In this document: piece by piece, positions 16,623-23,648 of the stretch
How positions within the stretch are numbered: position 1 is the stretch's first letter
Layout: each line of letters opens with the position of its first letter
Virus record (IMG/VR): IMGVR_UViG_3300025325_000020
Coordinates: 1-63,327 of that record
Reading direction: 5' to 3' (one strand)
DNA from: a virus
Length of the DNA stretch: 63,327 nucleotides
Position numbers and translations under genes: made by a program
Notes under the pieces: model-generated
The model's input: only the letters and a program-made list of their open reading frames with translations
What the model was told of the DNA's origin: nothing
The model's database searches: none

Positions 16623-17571
16623 GGGTTAATCGCTCCTCTCGCCGGCGGATCTCGGCTTCCAGGTTGTTGGATGGGCGGCTGCTGCTCTTAGTGGGGATTC
16701 CGTTTACATACCAGTCCACCACCCAACCAAAATTCATCGGGCTATAAGGATGTTTGTCCGGACCTGCCCGTCTCCATTCCATCCAGCACTCGCGGAGCCT
16801 TTCTTCGTCAGGTATTTCCCCAAGAGCCGCAATCAAGCTGTCATATTCTTGCATCCGGGGCCAACGGCCCAGGATAGAAAAAATCGCTTTTATAGCAGGG
16901 TGGTTTGTCCGCGGGTCTGCGTTTGATTTCCGCAAGCGAGCAGGCTTGCCTTCACTGCCATTCTTCCCGGAAAGAGAGCCATTAGAAGACGCAGGCGGAT
17001 GTTGGGCGCTAGCGCCCAACTCTGTAGTAGTTTCTGTTGTAATCTCTGTTGTAGTCTCTGTATTTGTATCGACTTTAAAGTCGAGAGGGTGTCGAGTTAT
17101 TTCTTCATACCCTGTAGGCTTTAAAGTCGAGAGGGTGTCGGTAATCAGGATGAGACGGTCTACGTTCAACCCGATATAGAGCAAGTTGCCGATTTTCTTC
17201 CCATTTATGGTTGGGTGGCGGAAGTCCAAATCGATGAGCTCCATATCCCGCAGGCAATAGAGAGCGTCCCGGACCTGGATCTTGGTATATCCGTACATCT
17301 CCGCGAATGCCTTGTAATCCCTTTGGAGCTTATCCGCGGCAAATTTCTTGCGTAGACCGATTACCCGCCCTGTTTTCTCATCCCGCTCTTCGATGGGCCT
17401 ATACCAGTACACGATATCGGCCAGCAGCATAATTGCCGCCGTGTCTGGTTTCCCATTTTGCCGCCTGATATAGTTGAACCAATCAGGCGGAATCACATTG
17501 CCCGTGATGTTGAGCGAGGCCATGCGTAGAACGGCGTTGCTGGTGCCTATCTGATACCCTTTTGGTTTCAT
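16612..17571 (-). CDS. Replisome organiser / replication initiator
   Basis: 319 aa. A winged-helix-like N-terminal half (~20-155) includes YGYTKIQVRDALYCLRDMEL, a typical recognition helix region. A low-complexity Thr/Glu linker follows (~165-185), then a C-terminal domain with RTNHPAIKAIF and YNSP-like SPMNFGWVVDWYV blocks. The linker is encoded by DNA with a perfect palindrome, 12-bp tandem repeats and two 22-bp direct repeats (17001-17140), as expected of an origin inside an initiator gene (compare lambda O). ATGA coupling supports the start at 17571. Confidence 0.75.
   Translation of the reverse strand: MKPKGYQIGTSNAVLRMASLNITGNVIPPDWFNYIRRQNGKPDTAAIMLLADIVYWYRPIEERDEKTGRVIGLRKKFAADKLQRDYKAFAEMYGYTKIQVRDALYCLRDMELIDLDFRHPTINGKKIGNLLYIGLNVDRLILITDTLSTLKPTGYEEITRHPLDFKVDTNTETTTEITTETTTELGASAQHPPASSNGSLSGKNGSEGKPARLRKSNADPRTNHPAIKAIFSILGRWPRMQEYDSLIAALGEIPDEERLRECWMEWRRAGPDKHPYSPMNFGWVVDWYVNGIPTKSSSRPSNNLEAEIRRREERLTHGN
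17001..17140. other. Probable phage replication origin inside the initiator gene
   Basis: Within 140 bp lie a perfect 20-bp palindrome (17001-17020, GTTGGGCGCTAGCGCCCAAC), three 12-bp tandem units (17028-17039, 17040-17051, 17052-17063; form TARTYTCTGTTG) that are AT-richer than the flanks, and two identical 22-bp direct repeats (17073-17094 and 17119-17140, beginning CTTTAAAGTCGAG). The 22-bp repeats are read in different codon frames (DTLSTLK and RHPLDFK), so the conservation is of DNA rather than protein. Confidence 0.7.
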
Positions 17572-17870
17572 TTTTCGTCGCTCTTATCCAGCACCTCGGC
17601 AATATCCACTCGTTCGAACTCCACCCTGATTGCCTCCTTCTCCTGCCCCGGCTCGATGATCGCGGTCGGGTTCTTCCCCACCGGGTAGGTAACGACCACC
17701 CGCCCATAGGCAAGCCCCAGGGTGATGATGAGCTGGCTGCCGGGGTAGAGGGTGGTGTGCAGCGCATCCACGGGCGGCCCATCGCAGGGGCGCTGGACGG
17801 GCTTGAATTTATCGCGCAACTTCCGGGCCTTTGTGTTTACGGTCCTGGAGCTCAAGGGTCTTGATTTCAT
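17568..17870 (-). CDS. Hypothetical protein
   Basis: 100 aa from ATG 17870 with GAGGA upstream. The N-terminus is basic, followed by a compact beta-rich domain (GSQLIITLGLAYGRVVVTYP). No family was recognised. It is coupled by ATGA to the replisome organiser. Confidence 0.6.
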   Translation of the reverse strand: MKSRPLSSRTVNTKARKLRDKFKPVQRPCDGPPVDALHTTLYPGSQLIITLGLAYGRVVVTYPVGKNPTAIIEPGQEKEAIRVEFERVDIAEVLDKSDEK

Positions 17871-17877
17871 GTTGTCC

Positions 17878-17964
17878 TCAATGCTTTCCGGCCGCTTTGC
17901 ACATGCCAAAAATGAGCACGTAAGCAGCGACGGTGACGAAAATAGTGATGATGATCCAGTGCAT
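17878..17964 (-). CDS. 28-aa single-helix membrane peptide
   Basis: ATG 17964 has AAGGAG at ideal spacing. The peptide is one hydrophobic helix (MHWIIITIFVTV...) ending in a short basic tail. It ends 7 nt before the next gene's ATG. The strong ribosome binding site argues that it is made. Its function is unknown. Confidence 0.5.
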   Translation of the reverse strand: MHWIIITIFVTVAAYVLIFGMCKAAGKH

Positions 17965-18046
17965 GGCGGTCTCCTTCATGGTCAACGCTCGGCTTTTACG
18001 CCGTTTTTACGGGCAGTTTAAGCGCCCGGGCTTATAATTTCCCGGC

Positions 18047-18304
18047 TTATTTCGTCCAGCGCCGTTTGTTCCCCTCCTCCCAATTCTCCCTCAATACCTC
18101 CAGCGCTTCGGCGATGCGCCGATCCCAGCCGTCCAGGTAGGCAGAGGCCGGGGCCAAGAGCCAGCCGGTGGCCGGGAAGCGCGCCCGGGCTTGCTCAATG
18201 CGCAGGCGGACCAGCCTCATCTCGATTCGCATGGCGGCCAGGCTCGCCAGGGCGTTCTCTACCGCCATGCGCCTGCGCTCCTGGTCGTCAGTCATGCGGG
18301 ACAT
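18047..18304 (-). CDS. Small helical protein
   Basis: 85 aa from ATG 18304 (an alternative in-frame ATG lies at 18295). Charged helices cover most of the length. No family was recognised. It overlaps the upstream membrane-protein gene by 17 nt. Confidence 0.55.
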   Translation of the reverse strand: MSRMTDDQERRRMAVENALASLAAMRIEMRLVRLRIEQARARFPATGWLLAPASAYLDGWDRRIAEALEVLRENWEEGNKRRWTK

Positions 18305-18668
18305 GGCAGTCCCCGCATTGTTTCTCGGCCTCGGCCAGCAGCTTCTCGCCATCCTCGGCCCGGCCGCGGGTCTCCTCGTCCTGGTCGCGGTGATTGGCCC
18401 ACCAGGTGGCCGCCCCGGCCGCGCCCAGGAGGGCCAGCGTGGCCGGGATGTAGCCATAGTCGCCCAGCGCGGCGAAGACGAACAGGAGCGGAATGACCCA
18501 GGCCAGCGAGCCGTAGACGTAGCAGGCCAGGCGGCCCAGCTCGCGGCGCAGGCCCGGGTGGAAGTAGTAGTGCAGGGCAAGCTCGGACGCGGCGGCCAGC
18601 AGGGCGCAGATGGCGATGGTAACGAGCGGGAAAAGGGGCAGGACAATTTGGGCTTGAAAAAATGACAT
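18288..18668 (-). CDS. Membrane protein, first gene of the leftward operon
   Basis: 126 aa with about three membrane helices (~8-30, 50-68, 72-90) and a charged tail containing CGDCHVPH, a Cys-x-x-Cys-His that could bind metal or haem. It has a strong GAGGAGG ribosome binding site. It is transcribed away from the integrase, with only 49 nt between them. Confidence 0.6.
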   Translation of the reverse strand: MSFFQAQIVLPLFPLVTIAICALLAAASELALHYYFHPGLRRELGRLACYVYGSLAWVIPLLFVFAALGDYGYIPATLALLGAAGAATWWANHRDQDEETRGRAEDGEKLLAEAEKQCGDCHVPHD

Positions 18669-18717
18669 CCTTCCTCCTCGCTATGGCAAATATGACGCGC
18701 ACTCGGAGGGCTGTGGT

Positions 18718-19638
18718 ATGCTTTTTGCAATGCTCCAAGGGATAAATGATTTTTTGGATCGATCGGGGTATGCGCAAACGACTCAAGAGCTATATCGATA
18801 TTATTTGCTCCACTTTGCCGCCTGGATGGGGGATTGCGGTCTGGAAACGGGCCGCCTCGAAAGGGACGGTCTGGCGGCCTGGCTGGACGCCTTCGGCTGG
18901 CAGGGGGATACGCGCTACGCGGCGGCCTGCGCGGTGAAGGCGTTCCTGCGCTATGCTTGCGGGAGCGCCCACCCGGCTTTAGCCTGCAAGGTCAGGCGGC
19001 GCAAGCCCCGCCCGCAGAGAACGCTGACCTGCGCTCAGGTCCAGGCTTTACTCGAGAGCATCAACACGGCCCGCGCCTCGGGGGTGCGCAACCTGGCGCT
19101 CGTTACGCTCATGCTGGATACCGGCTTCCGCGCGGCGGAGGTGTGCCGTTTGCAGGCCCGCGACATGGACATGCAGCGCCGCGCCGCCTGGGTGATCGTC
19201 AAAGGGGGGGAGTGGGGGTTGGGGGTGTATTGCGCGTACACGGCGGCCTGCCTGGCCGCCTGGCTGCCGGTGCTGGAGCGCCTGGCCAGGCCGGGGGTGG
19301 GCGCCTTGTTCATCGGGGTGGAGACCCACGCCGGCTGGCCGCTTACCCCCGATGGCCTGCGCTCCACGTTCCGCGCCCTGGGGAAGCGGGCCGGCCTCGG
19401 CCTGATCAGCCCGCACGACCTGCGGCGCACGTTTTGCACGATGATGCTGGCCGCCGGCGCCCCGACTCGCCTGGTGCAACTGGCCGGGCGCTGGAGCAGC
19501 CTGGCGATGGTGGAGCGGTACAGCCGGATGCTCGATACGTTCGCCGCCGTGCGCTATTCGCCGGTCATGGCGGCGATGGGACTGCCGGGCGCGATGGGAC
19601 TGCCGGGCGGAGACGGGCAGGAACGAAAAAACCCCTAA
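18718..19638 (+). CDS. int: Tyrosine-type site-specific integrase
   Basis: 306 aa. An N-terminal SAM-like core-binding domain covers ~1-85. The catalytic domain has Arg I in DTGFRAAEV, Lys in VIVKGGEW, H-x-x-R in HDLRRTF, Trp at the His/Trp position (AGRWSS, as in Cre) and the nucleophile Tyr in VERYSR. It catalyses integration and excision at att sites. GGAGGG precedes the start. A complete tRNA gene lies 67 nt downstream, a common setting for attP. The end carries a duplicated AMGLPG segment. Confidence 0.92.
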   Translation: MLFAMLQGINDFLDRSGYAQTTQELYRYYLLHFAAWMGDCGLETGRLERDGLAAWLDAFGWQGDTRYAAACAVKAFLRYACGSAHPALACKVRRRKPRPQRTLTCAQVQALLESINTARASGVRNLALVTLMLDTGFRAAEVCRLQARDMDMQRRAAWVIVKGGEWGLGVYCAYTAACLAAWLPVLERLARPGVGALFIGVETHAGWPLTPDGLRSTFRALGKRAGLGLISPHDLRRTFCTMMLAAGAPTRLVQLAGRWSSLAMVERYSRMLDTFAAVRYSPVMAAMGLPGAMGLPGGDGQERKNP

Positions 19639-19705
19639 CCTTGCTTACCGTTCATCGTGCGAACGGCAAGCGATCGGCTTACGTGCCAATTCATTTTACC
19701 ATCTT

Positions 19706-19778
19706 GCCGCCCTAGCTCATCCGGTAGAGCAGGCGTTTCGTAAACGCCAGGTGATCGGTTCGACCCCGATGGGCGGCT
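19706..19778 (+). tRNA. tRNA-Thr (anticodon CGT)
   Basis: A full cloverleaf is visible: acceptor GCCGCCC/GGGCGGC, D arm GCTC..GAGC, anticodon stem GGCGT/ACGCC with loop TTCGTAA, and T stem ATCGG/CCGAT with loop TTCGACC. CCA is not encoded. It is either a phage tRNA or the integration-site tRNA carried at attP. Confidence 0.92.
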
Positions 19779-19821
19779 CTGGTTTTATTTGAACCTTATT
19801 ATGTTGTTAAGGTGCCACTTT

Positions 19822-19923
19822 CCGAGGTCGGCGCCCACGGCGGAGAGCCGTAGCGATTTTTGCGGAAGGTTACTTCCGTGTATGCAGTGACCCAACCGGC
19901 GACGCCGTGGGCGCCGATCTCGG
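19822..19923. repeat. Long inverted repeat enclosing hairpin copy 3
   Basis: Arms 19822-19842 and 19903-19923 (21 nt) pair with a single G-T mismatch, leaving a 60-nt loop that holds the 17-nt hairpin repeat at 19862-19878. It lies between the tRNA and a leftward membrane-protein gene. It could be a structured RNA, a recombination site or the end of a small mobile element. Confidence 0.65.
19862..19878 (+). repeat. Dispersed hairpin repeat, copy 3
   Basis: GCGGAAGGTTACTTCCG, arms CGGAAG/CTTCCG, in the loop of the longer inverted repeat. This is the only copy not close to a start codon. Confidence 0.7.
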
Positions 19924-19955
19924 AGCCAATGCTGTTTTTGCATTGGCGTTTCCAG

Positions 19956-20174
19956 TTATCTGGGCTTCTTGATCGGGCTGTTCGTGGGCTTTACGCCTGC
20001 AAACAAGGCCACCAGCAGGAAGAAGAGCCAGAAGGCAATCGAGAGCGCGTCAAGCGGCAGGATTCTACCCACCAGAAGCCAGCTCAGCACAAATACGCTG
20101 AGCCAGGCGATAGCCAGCAACGGGATTCGGCCAAGCTGGGAGAGGTCATTTACAAAATCGTCATCATGGTTCAT
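19956..20174 (-). CDS. Small two-helix membrane protein
   Basis: 72 aa with hydrophobic helices at ~18-36 and ~43-61, an acidic N-terminus and a basic C-terminus. GAGGT precedes ATG 20174. It lies next to the lysogeny genes, so it may be made in the prophage state, for instance in exclusion. That role is inferred. Confidence 0.6.
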   Translation of the reverse strand: MNHDDDFVNDLSQLGRIPLLAIAWLSVFVLSWLLVGRILPLDALSIAFWLFFLLVALFAGVKPTNSPIKKPR

Positions 20175-20206
20175 GGGGCAACCTCACATGAGAAAGACTG
20201 TGCGGC

Positions 20207-20752
20207 ATGAGGGCTAAAACAACCCTGGTCGTGATGGGCATAGCCGTGTTTCTGTGCGCCTTGACCGTCGTGGCCGTGCAGATCATGAGCACTGTCGGGC
20301 AGGCGGACCGCAAGACCGGAGCAGCTTTGCAATCCCCTGCGCCCAGCCGGACGCCGGGCCCCACCCTCGCCCCCACCCCGACTCTGCCTCCGGCCGAGCA
20401 GCTCCTGGCGGACCTGAGCGTCCTGGGCGGGGAGGCCGGGCTCGAAGACGGCGCGGTCGCGGTCCGCTGGAACATCGGCGACGCGTTTACGGACGAAGGC
20501 GCACGCCGTCGGGCGAAGGTGGAGGCGGCCGGCTTTTTGCGCAAGATCGCCGAAAGCGGGATAGACTACACCGGCGTCTGGCTCTCCGGCTGGCTGCCGC
20601 TGGTGGACGTGTATGGAGTCGAGACGAACACCGAGGTGGTGCGCCTGTACTATTCCAGGGAGACCCTGGGGAAGATCGACTGGCGCAATTTCGACAAGGA
20701 CAATACCTGGCTCATCGCCGATGAAGGTGAAGTACACCGGCTGATGCGCTGA
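20207..20752 (+). CDS. Membrane-anchored exported protein with Pro/Thr linker
   Basis: 181 aa. There is a signal anchor at ~6-28, a linker SPAPSRTPGPTLAPTPTLPP, then a ~115-residue outward-facing domain that was not recognised. The linker type is frequent in Chloroflexota exported proteins. Its place between the integrase/tRNA and the repressor fits a lysogenic-conversion gene. The ribosome binding site is weak. Confidence 0.65.
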   Translation: MRAKTTLVVMGIAVFLCALTVVAVQIMSTVGQADRKTGAALQSPAPSRTPGPTLAPTPTLPPAEQLLADLSVLGGEAGLEDGAVAVRWNIGDAFTDEGARRRAKVEAAGFLRKIAESGIDYTGVWLSGWLPLVDVYGVETNTEVVRLYYSRETLGKIDWRNFDKDNTWLIADEGEVHRLMR

Positions 20753-20829
20753 AATGCTTTGAAAGAGGGAAAGACAATTTATCATGGCGTTACCCGCCTA
20801 ATCGGCGGTTAATGGCTCCTGCTCCTGGG

Positions 20830-20843
20830 TGACTGGCGAGTCG
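20830..20843 (-). promoter_or_regulatory. Operator-like near-palindrome, distal copy
   Basis: TGACTGGCGAGTCG is the exact reverse complement of 21292-21305. The core GACTsGCsAGTC is nearly palindromic. It lies downstream of the repressor gene. Confidence 0.45.
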
Positions 20844-20846
20844 CTG

Positions 20847-20908
20847 CGTTACGGGAAACCGTAACGGCGGATCAGGGAAGAGCACCCTGGCTTATAGCTG
20901 GGGTGCTC
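20847..20908. terminator. Hairpin pair between converging lysogeny genes
   Basis: An 8-bp stem CGTTACGG/CCGTAACG with a GAAA tetraloop (20847-20866) precedes a second hairpin with arms GAGCACCC (20880-20887) and GGGTGCTC (20901-20908), followed by GATTTTA. It probably ends transcription of the rightward gene, and perhaps of the repressor gene too. Confidence 0.6.
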
Positions 20909-20912
20909 GATT

Positions 20913-21164
20913 TTAACCTACCAAATCTCCGATTTCTACTTCCAGCATCGTGGCGAGGATCTTCAATGTCTTGGTCGTGGTGTTCGGTTCCCCGTCGTAC
21001 AGGCGCTTGGCCGTATCGATGCCAATGCCCCATTCGATACAACGACCGAGGAACTTTGCCCGATCCCACCCTTTGGCTTCGAGTAGAGCCGGAATCTTAC
21101 TGATCGGTCTCGGCTCTCCCATGACTGCCTTCCTTTCCTGAATTTGCGAAATCGCGATATCCAT
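20913..21164 (-). CDS. Cro/CI-type (XRE) phage repressor
   Basis: 83 aa from ATG 21164, which has GAGGTG upstream and lies downstream of the leftward promoter at 21195-21223. Residues ~20-80 form one XRE helix-turn-helix domain: ISKIPALLEAKGWDRAKFLG, ...GIGIDTAKRLY..., TLKILATMLEVEIGDL. There is no C-terminal dimerisation/peptidase domain, so it is Cro-like in size and would not be cleaved like LexA. A later ATG at 21122, with AGGAAGG upstream, would give a 69-aa form. Confidence 0.8.
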   Translation of the reverse strand: MDIAISQIQERKAVMGEPRPISKIPALLEAKGWDRAKFLGRCIEWGIGIDTAKRLYDGEPNTTTKTLKILATMLEVEIGDLVG

Positions 21165-21194
21165 ATTCACCTCACAAGTAAAGCTATTTCCAGG

Positions 21195-21223
21195 ATTGTA
21201 GCAAAATAGTGGGGATTTGTCAA
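21195..21223 (-). promoter_or_regulatory. Leftward promoter of the repressor gene
   Basis: On the - strand: TTGACA (21223-21218), 17-nt spacer ending TGC, then TACAAT (21200-21195). The -35 is consensus and the -10 extended. Transcription would start ~25 nt before the repressor ATG. Confidence 0.8.
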
Positions 21224-21235
21224 TATGAAACACTT

Positions 21236-21257
21236 GTATTTTTGCAAGGAAAAATAC
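21236..21257. promoter_or_regulatory. Operator candidate between the divergent promoters
   Basis: A perfect inverted repeat: GTATTTTT, 6 nt, AAAAATAC. It abuts the -35 box of the rightward promoter and lies upstream of the leftward one, the position expected of a repressor-binding site. Confidence 0.65.
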
Positions 21258-21286
21258 TTGACAAAGGAATTAGATTATGCTATATT
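21258..21286 (+). promoter_or_regulatory. Rightward early promoter
   Basis: TTGACA (21258-21263), 17-nt spacer ending TATGC, then TATATT (21281-21286). It has a consensus -35 and an extended -10 (TGC-TATATT). It drives the early operon from 21481 through a leader of about 190 nt. Confidence 0.85.
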
Positions 21287-21291
21287 TAAGA

Positions 21292-21305
21292 CGACTCGCC
21301 AGTCA
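21292..21305 (+). promoter_or_regulatory. Operator-like near-palindrome at the early start point
   Basis: CGACTCGCCAGTCA covers the expected transcription start of the rightward promoter. It has an inverted copy at 20830-20843. Confidence 0.5.
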
Positions 21306-21480
21306 ACGACCCATCGAAAGAGTGATGGTCATCCAGGAGCGTAGCATTTCCCCCTCGTAAGATTTTCAATCGAGACGGCTGCGCTCAGCAAGTCGGACGA
21401 ATTCATCGATATTATTTTAGCACCAGCCCGGTGCATGGTCTTATTTCCGACCGTACAGATTCGCAAGGAGCATCGCAGCC
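21306..21480 (+). other. Early-operon leader, no gene seen
   Basis: About 175 nt between the early promoter and the first gene. Small hairpins are visible (CCATC...GATGG at 21311-21328; GCACC...GGTGC near 21420-21434), but there is no T-tailed terminator and no convincing frame. Confidence 0.5.
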
Positions 21481-21831
21481 ATGTCCCAAACCACTTTCTA
21501 CAGCCGTAACTTTGTAGGCTGGCCCCCCGTCCACCTCTCCCAGTTCAACAATCCCAACTCCGCCTACTGGCGCGAGCGGGCCAACGCCGCTGCCAACCGC
21601 TTCGACGGGGCGGCGCATGAATTCATGACCAAGGCCGAATGGGAATGGCTCAATGACCAGGTGTACGCCTGCCTGGGCCAGACGGCTACCTGGAAGGCGT
21701 TCTACGAGACCTACCAGAAGATCCTGGATGGGCTGAAAACGGGCGTGACCATGCAAGCCATAGCCTTTGCGGCGGGAGTATTGGCGGAGCAGCCAGAATC
21801 GGAAGAGAAAGTTTTGGAGGGAGCGAAATGA
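21481..21831 (+). CDS. Early hypothetical protein, paralogue of 23116
   Basis: 116 aa, helical. Residues ~24-42 (NPNSAYWRERANAAANRF) correspond to DPNSTYWQARFSAAARRL in the protein at 23116, so the two look like relatives. It is the first gene of the early operon, with AAGGAG upstream. Its function is unknown. Confidence 0.6.
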   Translation: MSQTTFYSRNFVGWPPVHLSQFNNPNSAYWRERANAAANRFDGAAHEFMTKAEWEWLNDQVYACLGQTATWKAFYETYQKILDGLKTGVTMQAIAFAAGVLAEQPESEEKVLEGAK

Positions 21832-22229
21832 AGACATTACAAGAAGCAGTCGATCAGCGTATGGCCGAGCGCGCTGAAGCGCAAAGGCTGGCCGATGAAA
21901 AGGCCGCAATGGAGCAGCGGGCTGAAGAAGAGCGTGAAATGTGGGTCGCTCAGGAAATCCGCAAGGCGCTGGAAGAGCAGTACGACATGAGCCTGGGGGA
22001 TCTATCTGTGAAGGCCAGCGAAAGGCTTGATGGCCTTTTCACCATTACCATCCAGGGTTTTGAACGTCACGATGATCTCGTCGAGCTTTTACAGCCAGGC
22101 TATTTCAGAAATGGGGCAGCGGGCTTACAGGCTGAGACAGTCCAAGGAAAATATAAGGCCACTAATTACGGCAACTACTATTTTTGCGAAGACTTGCTCG
22201 ATGCTTTGATCGTGGCTATGGGACGGTGA
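21828..22229 (+). CDS. Coiled-coil early protein
   Basis: 133 aa. The N-terminal ~50 residues form a charged coiled coil (ERAEAQRLADEKAAMEQRAE); the rest is mixed alpha/beta. It is coupled by ATGA to the previous gene. No family was recognised. Confidence 0.6.
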   Translation: MKTLQEAVDQRMAERAEAQRLADEKAAMEQRAEEEREMWVAQEIRKALEEQYDMSLGDLSVKASERLDGLFTITIQGFERHDDLVELLQPGYFRNGAAGLQAETVQGKYKATNYGNYYFCEDLLDALIVAMGR

Positions 22230-22243
22230 AAGGAACGATTAAC

Positions 22244-22870
22244 ATGATTACCGAAATCACCGTAAACGGCCATATTTACACCGTCGCCCACTCCGACCAC
22301 GGCGATATCTCCGTGACCGGCCAGGTCAGGACCGCGGCCGGCTCGCTCTGGCCCAACCTGGTGGACGGCTTGTACGCCGCCTTTCGCGAGCTGGATATCC
22401 CGGCCGGGAAACTGGAGCACGAGAGAAATGGGGCGCTGGTATTCCACTTCGGCTCCGGTTTGGCCTTAGATATTGCCCGCAAGGCGTTCAAGGCATTTAT
22501 TGCGGAGGATGCGATTCTTACCGGCCTGCGCGCGGGCGCCGAAACCTTGTTCCGCCGCCACCGCCTGGCGGAGTTGGCCGGTCTTGCCCTGGGGCGGGGG
22601 CTCTTTTACCGCGATCCATCCAGGGAGATCCAGCGCAGAATGAGCGAGCGCCTGGATGTACTGGCCGGTGAGTTCAAGCATGTCTATAAGAACTATATGC
22701 TTGCCGAGCGTGACTGGACGTACTGGCTCGTCCAGCTCCACGACTCGTTCCAGGCAGCGCGCCGCATCCCTCTGCAGGACGGCGACCGCGAGTGGCTGCG
22801 GGAGCGCGTCGCCGATGTCTACGAGCGCATTCATGGGGACGTTGTCGAGCGCGTCTCGGAGGACTGGTAG
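22244..22870 (+). CDS. Hypothetical early protein
   Basis: 208 aa from ATG 22244 (AAGGAA upstream). A beta-rich N-terminal third (ITEITVNGHIYTVAHSDHGD) is followed by a long helical region. No catalytic motif was recognised. The next gene starts right after its stop. Confidence 0.6.
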   Translation: MITEITVNGHIYTVAHSDHGDISVTGQVRTAAGSLWPNLVDGLYAAFRELDIPAGKLEHERNGALVFHFGSGLALDIARKAFKAFIAEDAILTGLRAGAETLFRRHRLAELAGLALGRGLFYRDPSREIQRRMSERLDVLAGEFKHVYKNYMLAERDWTYWLVQLHDSFQAARRIPLQDGDREWLRERVADVYERIHGDVVERVSEDW

Positions 22871-23119
22871 ATGTTCGGCTTGTTCTGGTGCGACTTCGAC
22901 CCCAAGACCGGCCTGGAAGAAAAGCTCCGCCTGGCCGCCGCCTACTTCCAGAAGAAGCACGGCCAAGAGCCTGTCACGTGCTACGTGAATCTCTCCGCCA
23001 TGGCAGGCGAGAGTACCCAGGCTGCCGGTATGCAGCTCGTAGCCCACAGGAGCGTTTTACCCAACCATTTTATTCTCAGCATTGAATCCGAGCACTCTCG
23101 AAATGAGGCGCCGTCATGA
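22871..23119 (+). CDS. Small hypothetical protein
   Basis: 82 aa beginning FGLFWCDFDPKTGLEEKL, then AAAYFQKKHGQEPVTCYVN. It is a compact alpha/beta protein of a type seen in mobile elements of high-GC bacteria, with no assigned role. It is packed between neighbours without gaps. Confidence 0.55.
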   Translation: MFGLFWCDFDPKTGLEEKLRLAAAYFQKKHGQEPVTCYVNLSAMAGESTQAAGMQLVAHRSVLPNHFILSIESEHSRNEAPS

Positions 23120-23403
23120 ACGCACCCCCCACCCCAACCCAAGTCTATAAGAGTCTCATGGAGCAAGCCCCCATGATCCGCGATCCCAACTCCACCTATT
23201 GGCAGGCCCGCTTCTCTGCCGCCGCCCGCCGGCTGGCCGCCCTGCTGGGCGCCGAGCGCTACAACGCCTGGTACGAGCGGCGCTTCCCCGGGGAAGGGCT
23301 GCTCAGCCAGTACACCTGGCAGGAGAAGCACGACCGTACCGAGGCGGTCCTGGAGAGGGCGGCTAAATTGCACGCGTTCGAGGCGCCGGAGCGGGCGCGA
23401 TGA
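23116..23403 (+). CDS. Hypothetical protein, paralogue of 21481
   Basis: 95 aa, helical, sharing the (N/D)PNS-x-YW-x2-R-x2-AAA-x-R block with the protein at 21481. ATGA couplings lie on both sides. Its function is unknown. Confidence 0.55.
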   Translation: MNAPPTPTQVYKSLMEQAPMIRDPNSTYWQARFSAAARRLAALLGAERYNAWYERRFPGEGLLSQYTWQEKHDRTEAVLERAAKLHAFEAPERAR

Positions 23404-23648
23404 GCGGCGGCGCGGTCCTCGATCGGACCTTTGCCAGCGCGGCCGATGCGCTTGCCAAAGCTCTGCCTGCCGAAGTGCGCGCGGAGTGCGACCGCATCCT
23501 GGGCGAGAATGCCGGCCCGCGCGAGCGCTGGTCTTACTACGACATGACCCTCACCGGCATGGTGGGCCGCGGCGAAGCCGAGAAACCGGCCTGGTGGCCG
23601 GTAGTGGAGGATCCCCAGGATGATAACGGTCGGAATCTCGTCCCATAG
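23400..23648 (+). CDS. Small hypothetical protein
   Basis: 82 aa, helical N-terminal half, ending in a Trp/Pro-rich stretch (KPAWWPVVEDPQDDNG). ATGA overlap with the previous gene supports the start. The last ~29 nt overlap the next frame. Confidence 0.55.
   Translation: MSGGAVLDRTFASAADALAKALPAEVRAECDRILGENAGPRERWSYYDMTLTGMVGRGEAEKPAWWPVVEDPQDDNGRNLVP

Noticed and set aside
20847-20866. Hammerhead-like ribozyme
   Set aside because: A GAAA loop and stems are present, but the conserved CUGANGA core is absent.
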